Of a DNA stretch of 16,297 bases, positions 6,841 to 13,151 are shown one piece after another. The stretch's first letter is position 1. The number at the start of each line of letters is the position of its first letter. The notes below the pieces were generated by a model that saw only the letters and a list, made by a program, of their open reading frames with translations, ran no database searches and was not told the DNA's origin. The stretch is from positions 1 to 16,297 of the forward strand of contig JAMPYD010000008.1 in NCBI GenBank assembly GCA_023700845.1, read 5' to 3'. The position numbers and the translations under genes are program-made. Source of the stretch: Elusimicrobiota bacterium. Lineage in GTDB: Bacteria; Elusimicrobiota; Elusimicrobia; UBA1565; UBA9628.

Positions 6841-8251
6841 CGAGCTGAGCGGCGGGGGCCTGGCGCTTCTTCGGCGCCGCGTGCCAGATCTTCAGCGAGA
6901 GGGCGAACCCGATCAGCGCGAACGGCACGAGGAAAACCGGCCACCAGAACCAGTTCGAGGCGATCTTCGCCGCCTCGCCGGTCGGGGTGATCGAGCCGAT
7001 GATGACGGACTGCAGGCCCGTGCCGAGATAGACCATGCCGTCGACGATGCCGACCGCCGCGCCCGCGTTCTTGGCGCCGCCGAAGTCGGTCGTCGAGGTG
7101 CCCGACAGGATGCCGTGCACGCCGATGACCGCCATCGACATCACGATGACCGCCCCGCCCGCGAGCCATAGATTTCCCTCGAGGCTGAACGCGAGCAGCA
7201 CCGCGCACAGCGCCATCACGCCGTAAAGGACGCCCGCCATCGGCGCGCGCCGCGATTGGAAGAGCCGGTCAGATCCCCAGCCCGTCAGGATGGCGCCCGT
7301 CACGCCCGCGAGGAACAGGACCATGCCCCAGTTCTGGGGCACCCAGAAGGTCTTCTTGAAGCCGATCTCGGCCGCGAACAACGGGTACCAGTGCATGATC
7401 CCGTTGCGCAGGATGCCCGAGCAGAACTCGATGCCGCAGACGACGATGAGCACCGGATGGGTGACGATCTTCTTGAACACCTGCATCACCGGCAGGCGCT
7501 TGCCGTCATGGGAGAGCGCCTCCTCGCCGGTGTCGAAGTCCTTGAAGCCCGCCTCGCCCGGGGAGTCGCAGAGGTACTTGTACATGACGATCCAGGTCAC
7601 GGCCATCAGGAACGCCGGGGCGAAGAACAGCCACCAGTTCTGGTTGGCGCCGGTGTCGCTCGGCAGGAAGAAATGGGCGATGTTCGCCCAGACGCCGAGC
7701 GTCGCGGGCAAGGTCGCGCGCGTCGCCTCGACGATGGCGAAGCCCCAATCGAAGGCGAACAGGATGCCCAGGGAGATCATGATGCCGAACATCGTCGAGA
7801 AGGTCCCGCGCTCGCGCACGTGGAACCACGGGGCCTTGACGGTCACGATGGCGACGGCGCCGTAGCTCTGGAAGTGCATGTTGGCCGCGTACAGGATCAT
7901 GAACATCCAGAAGAGGGAGAGGTTCCAGCCCCAGTTGCCCATCCCGTACAGCGCCAGGCCCATGATCGCGTTGACGATGAGCGCTCCGCCGGTGCCGAGG
8001 AGCATCGCGTTGCGCCCGCCGAGCTTGTCGGTCAGGGGGCCGGACGCGAGGAAGGAGAAGCCGTACACCCACGCGCCGACGGCGAAGATCGTCCCGAATT
8101 GCGCCTTCGTCATCAGGGCGTCGCCGAGCGCGCTCTTGGCGACCGTCAGGTTGTAGCGCCCCATGTAGAGGAAGGCGTAGGCCAGACCCATCGGGACCCA
8201 GTTGAGGGCGCGGCGGAAGCGGTACTCGGCGGAGTGGCGGGGATAATCCAT
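6809..8251 (-). CDS. OPA-family MFS transporter (organophosphate:phosphate antiporter type)
   Basis: A 480-residue inner-membrane transporter of the GlpT/UhpT family. With the start at 8251 it begins MDYPRHSAEYRF, then TM1 with LYMGRYNLTVAK. R32 there and R282 in GILRNGIMHWYP occupy the positions of the two phosphate-binding arginines of GlpT (R45 and R269), so exchange of an organophosphate for phosphate is plausible. The motif GPLTDKLGGR (71-80) is the MFS loop 2-3 signature, and GWGSDRLFQSRRAP is its second-half partner. An in-frame ATG at 8275 would add eight residues (MHLLYYFP). I prefer 8251 because a -10-like element sits just upstream and the extra residues would overlap the divergent gene's start. 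Exact substrate is not readable. It overlaps the opposing transporter at its 3' end. Confidence 0.9.
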   Translation of the reverse strand: MDYPRHSAEYRFRRALNWVPMGLAYAFLYMGRYNLTVAKSALGDALMTKAQFGTIFAVGAWVYGFSFLASGPLTDKLGGRNAMLLGTGGALIVNAIMGLALYGMGNWGWNLSLFWMFMILYAANMHFQSYGAVAIVTVKAPWFHVRERGTFSTMFGIMISLGILFAFDWGFAIVEATRATLPATLGVWANIAHFFLPSDTGANQNWWLFFAPAFLMAVTWIVMYKYLCDSPGEAGFKDFDTGEEALSHDGKRLPVMQVFKKIVTHPVLIVVCGIEFCSGILRNGIMHWYPLFAAEIGFKKTFWVPQNWGMVLFLAGVTGAILTGWGSDRLFQSRRAPMAGVLYGVMALCAVLLAFSLEGNLWLAGGAVIVMSMAVIGVHGILSGTSTTDFGGAKNAGAAVGIVDGMVYLGTGLQSVIIGSITPTGEAAKIASNWFWWPVFLVPFALIGFALSLKIWHAAPKKRQAPAAQLVKGTDPELQP

Positions 8252-8257
8252 GGGGAA

Positions 8258-8285
8258 ATAATACAATAGATGCATGATTTCCCAA
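8258..8285 (-). promoter_or_regulatory. Promoter for the OPA transporter, possibly leaderless
   Basis: On the minus strand, TTGGGA (8285-8280, four of six matches to the -35 box) is followed after 16 bases by TATTAT (8263-8258, five of six matches to TATAAT). Six bases later comes the A of ATG 8251, where transcription would be expected to start. No Shine-Dalgarno sequence precedes that ATG, which fits a leaderless transcript. Confidence 0.45.
8262..8267 (+). promoter_or_regulatory. -10-like element for the HAD gene, possibly leaderless
   Basis: TACAAT matches TATAAT at five of six positions and ends six bases before ATG 8274. It overlaps the oppositely oriented TATTAT. I see no convincing -35 box upstream (the region is G-rich) and no Shine-Dalgarno sequence, so this is weaker than its minus-strand partner. 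Confidence 0.4.
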
Positions 8286-9011
8286 TCTACCGGTCATGTG
8301 ACGCAGAAGGCGCTGCTCGACGGGCTTTTGGACGAGGTCGAATCGTCCGCCAAGCGCGGGACCGCCATCGTCGTCTTCGACCTCGACGACACGCTTTTCT
8401 CGACGGCCGACCGCCACCTGCGAATCCTCGCCGAGTTCGCCGCGCTCATCGAGACCCAGGACGCCCGCTCGGCCGGCATCCTGCGCGCGATCGCGCGCGA
8501 GAAGCTGCGCTACTCGATCGCCGACACCGCCAAGGACCACGGCCTCGAGGAGAAGCTCGGCAAGGACCTGCGCGACTTCTGGTTCGCGCGCTTCTTCAAG
8601 AACCCCTATCTGCTCGAGGACTCGATCATCGCCGGCGGCCCGGAGTACGCTGACGCGGTGATCGCGCGGGGGGGCAAGGCGTTCTACATGACCGGCCGCG
8701 ACGAGGGCATGCGCGAGGGCACCGAGGCGTCCCTGCTGCGCCACCGCTTCCCCGAGCCCGACGGCAAGGGAGCGACGCTCGTCCTCAAGCCGAGCTTCGA
8801 CACGCCCGACTTCGCCTTCAAGAACGAGGCCCTGCACAAGATCGCGGAGCTGGGCGAGGTCGTGGGCTCCTTCGAGAACGAGCCCGCGCACGTGAACATG
8901 TTCGTCGAGCGCTTCCCGAAGGGCCGCCACTTCCTGCTCGAGACCAAGCACTCGGGGCGCCCCGTCGAGCTCCTCGCCGGCGTGCACCGCATCAAGGACT
9001 TCCGCCGGTAA
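8274..9011 (+). CDS. HAD-superfamily hydrolase
   Basis: A 245-residue soluble protein with haloacid-dehalogenase motifs. Motif I is VVFDLDDTLF (nucleophile D36, acid/base D38), typical of phosphatases. Motif II is FYMTGRD (T140). A lysine for motif III lies in LKPSFDTPDFAFKNEAL (K172 or K183). Motif IV is the unusual GSFENEPAHVN (E201, E203) in place of a DD or GDxxxD pair. A helical cap of about 80 residues sits between motifs I and II, as in C1-capped members. It probably removes phosphate from a small molecule; the substrate is unknown. The gene stands alone on the plus strand, divergent from the OPA transporter. Shared control with an organophosphate transporter would suit a phosphatase, but that is only an inference. 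GTG at 8298 is an alternative start. Confidence 0.88.
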   Translation: MISQSTGHVTQKALLDGLLDEVESSAKRGTAIVVFDLDDTLFSTADRHLRILAEFAALIETQDARSAGILRAIAREKLRYSIADTAKDHGLEEKLGKDLRDFWFARFFKNPYLLEDSIIAGGPEYADAVIARGGKAFYMTGRDEGMREGTEASLLRHRFPEPDGKGATLVLKPSFDTPDFAFKNEALHKIAELGEVVGSFENEPAHVNMFVERFPKGRHFLLETKHSGRPVELLAGVHRIKDFRR

Positions 9012-9043
9012 GGGGGGGCTTATCCCCGCTTTCCACCGGCCGC

Positions 9044-9090
9044 CGCGGCAAAACTGTCGTCAACAACAGTTTTGAGATCGGCTTGCCGCG
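9044..9090. repeat. Nested inverted repeat, possible bidirectional terminator
   Basis: Outer arms CGCGGCAA (9044-9051) and TTGCCGCG (9083-9090) enclose inner arms AAAACTGT (9050-9057) and ACAGTTTT (9066-9073) with an 8-base loop. The inner hairpin ends in TTTT on the plus strand and, by symmetry, on the minus strand. It could therefore end both converging transcripts, although the stem is AT-rich and weak. Confidence 0.5.
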
Positions 9091-9121
9091 ATGGGACGAG
9101 GCATCCATTGACGGCGATCCA

Positions 9122-9139
9122 ACTGTCGTCAACGACAGT
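9122..9139. repeat. Perfect 18-base palindrome (second copy of the CTGT-N8-ACAG site)
   Basis: ACTGTCGTCAACGACAGT has 8-base arms (9122-9129 and 9132-9139) around the dinucleotide CA. The first 13 bases of AACTGTCGTCAAC, starting at 9121, also occur at 9052. Both copies fit the form CTGT-N8-ACAG. This form is shared by the E. coli-type LexA box, but no SOS gene is adjacent. Confidence 0.6.
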
Positions 9140-9160
9140 CGCAACGTCCCTCGAGGATGA

Positions 9161-10321
9161 CTATCGCTCAGGAAGCCGTTCCGAGAGGAACCGCAGGACG
9201 TTTCCGCCCATGACCAGCGCGATATCCTTCTCCGGCATCCCCTGCTCGAGGAGCGCCTCGGTGAGCAGCGGCAGGCCGGAAGCGTCGAAGGGCTGGGCCA
9301 CCGCCCCGTCGAAGTCGGAGCCCAGCGCCACGCGGCTCGCGCCGGCGACCTTGGCGGCATGGACGATGGCCCGCGCCGCCGCGTCCGCGTCGTCTCCGCA
9401 GGTCGCGATGCGCCAGAACCCGATCGAGATCAGGCCGCCCTTCGCCCCGATGCGCTTGAGCTGATCGTCGGTCAGGTTGCGCTCATTGGGGCAGGTCCCG
9501 CGCACCCCCGTATGGGAGACGACCGGCGGCGTCTTGCCGTGCTTCAGGACATCGTCGATGAGCGCCGGGGAGGCGTGCGCGAGATCGACGATCATGAGCC
9601 TTTCCTCGAGCGCCGCCAGCACCTGGCGGCCGAACTCGCTCAGGCCGCCGCCGCTCGTGCCGTGCGCCGAGCCGCCGGCTTCGTTGTCGACGAAATGGGT
9701 CAGGCCGACCATGCGCACGCCCATGACGTACAGCGCTTCGACGTTCTCGAGCTTCCCTTCGAGAGCCTGGGCCCCCTCGACCGAGAGCAGCCCGGCGACC
9801 GTGCCCGTGCCGCGCGCGGCCAGGTACTCCTGAAGATCCTCGCGCGTGCGGATGGCGACCAGCCGTCCGCCCGAACGCTCGGCCGCGGCCTCGAAGCTCC
9901 CGGCCTGATGGCGCGCGCGCTCGAGCTTGCTCGTCCAGGTCTTCCGAGGCCAGCCCGAAGCGACGGCAAGAGAGGTGATCAGGTCGCCCCGGTTCGCGTC
10001 GTTGCTCTTGATGTTGATCCCCATAGGCGCCTGGGTGACGATCGAGAAGACCTGCAGCGCCACGCCGCCGTCGATGAGGCGGGGGACGTCGACATGCCCA
10101 TGCCCGTTGCGCCGGAGCAGATCGCGGCCCCACAGCAGAGGATCGGCGTGCATGTCCGCGACCCGCAGCCGCCCATGCAGGGCGCGCGCCGCCGGCGACA
10201 CCTCATAGGGGGGGCGCGCCCGCACCTTGTTGACCCGGCGCGAGACCTGGCCCGTCACGATACTCCCGGCGGAGACGGGCATGACGAGGAGCCCCGCGCA
10301 CAGCGCCGCGAGGGCGATCAC
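9161..10321 (-). CDS. Membrane dipeptidase, peptidase family M19
   Basis: A zinc-dependent dipeptidase of the renal dipeptidase family, 386 residues. A hydrophobic N-terminus (IALAALCAGLLVMPVSAG, about 2-19) indicates export to the periplasm. The di-zinc ligands and active site are all present: H58-x-D60 in DMHADPLL, the bridging E182 in LLSVEGAQ, H249 in VDLAHAS, H270 in VVSHTG, R281 in NERNLTD and D336 in ALGSDFDG. The likely role is cleavage of dipeptides, including those with a D-residue or dehydro side chain, for example in peptide scavenging or wall turnover. The start is GTG at 10321, overlapping the TGA of the 74-residue gene as GTGA. There is no clear ribosome-binding site, so translation is probably coupled. 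Confidence 0.94.
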   Translation of the reverse strand: MIALAALCAGLLVMPVSAGSIVTGQVSRRVNKVRARPPYEVSPAARALHGRLRVADMHADPLLWGRDLLRRNGHGHVDVPRLIDGGVALQVFSIVTQAPMGINIKSNDANRGDLITSLAVASGWPRKTWTSKLERARHQAGSFEAAAERSGGRLVAIRTREDLQEYLAARGTGTVAGLLSVEGAQALEGKLENVEALYVMGVRMVGLTHFVDNEAGGSAHGTSGGGLSEFGRQVLAALEERLMIVDLAHASPALIDDVLKHGKTPPVVSHTGVRGTCPNERNLTDDQLKRIGAKGGLISIGFWRIATCGDDADAAARAIVHAAKVAGASRVALGSDFDGAVAQPFDASGLPLLTEALLEQGMPEKDIALVMGGNVLRFLSERLPER

Positions 10322-10542
10322 TTGCCGAGCAGGTCCGCGAAGAACTTCTTGCGGTTGGGCACCGCGTGATACGCGGCGACCTTGTCGAGCCGCGCGATCA
10401 AGGTGATATAGGTGCCGGCATCGAAATACACCCCGTGCTTGTGCAGCACGCTCATCACCCGCGCCTGGTCTTTTTTAAGAAGGTCGAGCAAGGTGGGAAG
10501 CTTCTTCTTGACCGCTACGCCGCCGTGCTTTCTTTTTGCCAT
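10318..10542 (-). CDS. Small DUF1858-like protein without cysteines
   Basis: A 74-residue basic protein (Lys/Arg-rich first 14 residues) with no cysteine. After the basic tail, the order LLDLLKKDQARVMSVLHKHG, then a short FDAG turn, then a helix (DKVAAYHAV) and a final FFADLL resembles the DUF1858/ScdA-N type domain. There the turn normally carries CxGC or similar; here it reads FDAG, so the redox or iron-binding cysteines would be missing. This assignment is by pattern memory and is tentative. ATG at 10542 has AAAGGA eight bases upstream (10551-10556). The gene begins inside the last 28 bases of the 3-hydroxyacyl-CoA dehydrogenase gene in another frame, and its stop overlaps the dipeptidase start. 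These features support it as a real gene. Confidence 0.75.
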   Translation of the reverse strand: MAKRKHGGVAVKKKLPTLLDLLKKDQARVMSVLHKHGVYFDAGTYITLIARLDKVAAYHAVPNRKKFFADLLGK

Positions 10543-11591
10543 TCAAATGGTCCTTTAGGGAAATTCATAGCAAGCCTAACAGCGGTGTCGATGTCGGATT
10601 TACCGGCGGTACCCTCAGAAACAAGCCGTTCAGCTTCTAATATGATCGCGCCCGCAAGGTCACTCCAAATATCTTTTGCCGTTAAAATGTTTCCCGGCGG
10701 CAGGTCGTTTAGGGCCGACGGGTTCTCCCCGATCTTTTTGCCGTTATCGTAAATATAAAATCCCTTCCCCGTCTTCCGCCCAAGCTCGCCCGCCGCCACG
10801 AGCTTCTTCTGGAGGGCGGGCGGCGCAAACCTTTCCGGCCTCCCCAGAGCCTCATAAATGGCCGTCGTAATGGCCAGGTTCGTGTCCAGCCCGATCAGAT
10901 CCATCAATTCAAAAGGTCCCATCGGCACGCCGCCGATGCCTCGAGCGCTCTCATCAACGGCGGCGCAGCTCGTCTGGGTGTTCACCATCCGTTGCGCCGT
11001 CACGTAATAGGGCCGCATCACGCGGTTCACGATGAACCCGGGCACGTCCTTCACATCGACAGGCGTCCGCCGCAGGCCCATCAATAGGAACTCCCAAGCC
11101 GCTTGAAACGCCTCCGGCGCTGTCTTCTCGGTCCTTATCATCTCGACCAGCTTCATCGCGACGGGAGGATTGAAGAAATGCACCCCCATGGTCCGCTCCG
11201 GCGAGCTCGCGTGAGCCATGATCTCCGCCACCGACAACGAGGACGTGTTCGTCGCGAGCAGCGCGTCCGGACAGACCCCGGACAGCCGTTTAAAAAGGTC
11301 CTGCTTCAGCGCCAAATCCTCGGGCGCCGCCTCGATCACGAGGTCCGCCCCAGCGAGGTCGTCCATGTCCGCCACCGCGGAGACCGAGTGGAACGCCCGC
11401 TCCGCCTGCTGCGTCGAGAGCTTCCCCTTGAGCACCGCCGTGTCGAAGGATTTCTTCAGCCGCCCCGGCAGCGCCGCGAGCGCCGCGGGCAGCGCGTCGT
11501 GCACCTTCACCGAGAACCCCGACTGCGCGCAGAGCTGGGCGATGCCCAGCCCCATGGTGCCCGCCCCCACGACCGCCACGCGCTGGATCAT
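10515..11591 (-). CDS. 3-hydroxyacyl-CoA dehydrogenase
   Basis: NAD-dependent oxidation of 3-hydroxyacyl-CoA to 3-oxoacyl-CoA, as in beta-oxidation, butanoyl-CoA synthesis or the PaaH step of phenylacetate breakdown. The 358-residue protein has the Rossmann motif GAGTMG (9-14) and the catalytic set S117 (NTSSLS), H138 (GVHFFNPP), E150 (LVEMI) and N189 (IVNRVM). The family block GRKTGKGFYIYD (271-282) follows. A further partial copy of the C-terminal domain ends FPKGPFEW, making it longer than the usual 280-310 residues. ATG at 11591 is four bases after the radical SAM stop with no clear ribosome-binding site, so it is probably coupled. The last third (about 10515-10760) is visibly richer in A+T than the rest. 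It overlaps the next small gene by 28 bases. Confidence 0.93.
   Translation of the reverse strand: MIQRVAVVGAGTMGLGIAQLCAQSGFSVKVHDALPAALAALPGRLKKSFDTAVLKGKLSTQQAERAFHSVSAVADMDDLAGADLVIEAAPEDLALKQDLFKRLSGVCPDALLATNTSSLSVAEIMAHASSPERTMGVHFFNPPVAMKLVEMIRTEKTAPEAFQAAWEFLLMGLRRTPVDVKDVPGFIVNRVMRPYYVTAQRMVNTQTSCAAVDESARGIGGVPMGPFELMDLIGLDTNLAITTAIYEALGRPERFAPPALQKKLVAAGELGRKTGKGFYIYDNGKKIGENPSALNDLPPGNILTAKDIWSDLAGAIILEAERLVSEGTAGKSDIDTAVRLAMNFPKGPFEWQKESTAA
10564..10591 (-). promoter_or_regulatory. Possible internal promoter for the small gene and dipeptidase
   Basis: On the minus strand, TCGACA (10591-10586, five of six to TTGACA), a 16-base spacer, then TATGAA (10569-10564, four of six to TATAAT), with TG one base before the -10 (extended -10 form). 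The expected start near 10557 falls just ahead of the AAAGGA ribosome-binding site. It lies inside the 3' end of the dehydrogenase gene. Confidence 0.35.
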
Positions 11592-11595
11592 CGGT

Positions 11596-13110
11596 TCAAA
11601 CCGGCTTCACCGCTGGCGCCAGCTTGAGCCGATGGAGGATGCCGCTCAAGGCCATCTCCCCGCGCGACTCGTGGCGCCCCGTCCTCAGGTTGCGCAAGGT
11701 CTTGAGGAAGCGGGACGGACGGAAGAGATAGTTGCTGCCGTAGAACACGGCGAAGCCGAGCCAGTTATAGATGCGCAGCCAGCGGCTGGAGATGAAGTCC
11801 GTGTAGGAGACGGTCTCGGTGATGTCCACGTAGGCGAGCTTCGCGAAGTACTCGTCGTCGTGCGTGATCTTCTTTTCCTTGACGAGGCGATGGTACAGCT
11901 CGGAGCCGGGGTAGGGGGAGAAGGCGCCGACGGAGACGTCGTGCGCGCCGTGCCAGGACATCTTCACGAGGAACCACAGCGTCTTCCACGTGTCGAGGTG
12001 GGTGTCGTCGGGCATGCCGATGATGATGTTGATCTTGACGTTGAGGCCCTCGCGCACCGCGTCGCGCAAGGAAGCCGTGAGCTTCGGGATGCTGACGTTC
12101 TTCTTCATGCGCTTGAGCGAGCCCTCGGAGCCGCTCTCGGGGGCGTAGTTCATGTTGCGGCAGCCGGACGCGTAGAGCCACTTGGAGACCTCGGCGTCGA
12201 TGGCCTCCGAGCGCGTGCCGCTGGGAAGCTGCCAGGTGATGCCGAGCTTGCGCGCGACGAGGCCCTTGCTGAACTCGAGGATCCAGTCGCGCTTGACGAT
12301 GGCGGTGAGGTCGTAGAAATCCACGTTGTCGATGCCCCAGCGCTTCTTGTACTCCTCGATCTCGTCGAGGACGAGGGTGGGCGAGCGGGCGATCCAGCGC
12401 GTCGTCCACATCCCGGGGTTCGAGCAGAACGTGCACTGATACGGGCAGCCGCGGGAGGCGAGCATCGGCATGCTCTTTCCGCGGTTGACGCCGTAGGACA
12501 GGGAGTTGTCCCAGTAGGCGGACAAGGGGACCAGGTCCCACGCGGGCTGAGGGATGTCGTCGACGGAGCGGATGCGCGCGCGCGCGCCGGTATGGCGGAC
12601 GCCGTCGCCGTCGCGCAGCGCCAGCCCCGCCACGAGCCCGAGGTCGCGGCCTTCCTCGAGCGCGCCGGCGAGCTCGACGATGGTCTCCTCGCCCTCGCCG
12701 ATGACGCAGATGGAGAGGCCGGGGCACTGGCGCATGCTCACGGCGGGCTCCGCGGTGAAGTGCTCGCCTCCGGCGGCGAGCGGGATATCGGGCCGGGTCT
12801 TCGAGATGAGGTTGATCAGCTCGCGGATGTGCACCCACTCCGAGGAGAACATGCCGGACACGCCGATGAGCCCCGCGTCCTTCGGGATGCGCTCGCAGAT
12901 CTCGGCGAAGGTCAGGCCGCGCAGGACCAGGTTGTGGGCGATCGGGACGGATTGAAGGGGCTTCTCGCCGATGCCGTCGATCAAGACGACCTCGTGGCCG
13001 GCCTTGCGCAGGGCCGCGGCGACGTAGGCGAGCCCGATGGGGGGCGTCAGGGACGCGATGTAGGAGATCGGGTTGACGATCGAAGGCGGCCGGACGAGGC
13101 AGATTCTCAT
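11596..13110 (-). CDS. B12-binding-domain radical SAM protein
   Basis: A 504-residue radical S-adenosylmethionine enzyme. The N-terminal part (about 1-150; MRICLVRPPS, PPIGLAYVAAAL, VVLIDG, AAGGEHFTAEPA, VIGEGEET) is the cobalamin-binding-type domain. It lacks an obvious DxHxxG, as many members of this class do. The radical SAM core starts with SRGCPYQCTFCSNP (4Fe-4S cysteines C222, C226, C229 in CxxxCxxC). It continues through APESGSEGSLKRMKK and INIIIGMPDDT, and is followed by a C-terminal region of about 130 residues with SPYPGSELY. Relatives include BchE, hopanoid and lipid methylases and many uncharacterised proteins; the substrate cannot be read from the sequence. It is the first gene of the minus-strand operon and has its own promoter. 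AGGA lies four bases before the ATG. Confidence 0.92.
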   Translation of the reverse strand: MRICLVRPPSIVNPISYIASLTPPIGLAYVAAALRKAGHEVVLIDGIGEKPLQSVPIAHNLVLRGLTFAEICERIPKDAGLIGVSGMFSSEWVHIRELINLISKTRPDIPLAAGGEHFTAEPAVSMRQCPGLSICVIGEGEETIVELAGALEEGRDLGLVAGLALRDGDGVRHTGARARIRSVDDIPQPAWDLVPLSAYWDNSLSYGVNRGKSMPMLASRGCPYQCTFCSNPGMWTTRWIARSPTLVLDEIEEYKKRWGIDNVDFYDLTAIVKRDWILEFSKGLVARKLGITWQLPSGTRSEAIDAEVSKWLYASGCRNMNYAPESGSEGSLKRMKKNVSIPKLTASLRDAVREGLNVKINIIIGMPDDTHLDTWKTLWFLVKMSWHGAHDVSVGAFSPYPGSELYHRLVKEKKITHDDEYFAKLAYVDITETVSYTDFISSRWLRIYNWLGFAVFYGSNYLFRPSRFLKTLRNLRTGRHESRGEMALSGILHRLKLAPAVKPV

Positions 13111-13122
13111 GTCGTCCTATTA

Positions 13123-13151
13123 AGGATAGCCCCGTCGAGAAACCTTGTCAA
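13123..13151 (-). promoter_or_regulatory. Sigma70-type promoter for the radical SAM operon
   Basis: On the minus strand, a perfect TTGACA (13151-13146), a 17-base spacer, then TATCCT (13128-13123, four of six to TATAAT). The expected start near 13116 would give a leader of about six bases before ATG 13110, or slightly more if the start is upstream. The -35 box contains the TGA stop of the upstream glycosyltransferase gene (13150-13148). Confidence 0.65.

Larger units (their letters stand above)
9012..9160. other. Convergent intergenic region with palindromes
   Basis: These 149 bases lie between the stops of the HAD gene (+) and the dipeptidase gene (-). They hold a G7 run with a small GGGG/CCCC hairpin (9015-9027, loop CTTAT, no T tract), a nested inverted repeat (9044-9090) and two near-identical palindromes (about 9053-9070 and 9122-9139). 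No credible coding sequence is seen. The position fits a terminator region for both flanking genes. Confidence 0.6.

Noticed and set aside
7506..8987. Long minus-strand frame spanning the OPA and HAD genes
   Set aside because: Arg/His-rich shadow frame without domains; both true genes are well supported in other frames.
9012..9028. Rho-independent terminator at the G-run hairpin after the HAD gene
   Set aside because: The GGGG/CCCC hairpin has no following T tract, so I kept it only as a note under the intergenic region.
9161..10369. Plus-strand frame of 336 codons opposite the dipeptidase
   Set aside because: Shadow of the M19 gene, which carries every expected zinc ligand.
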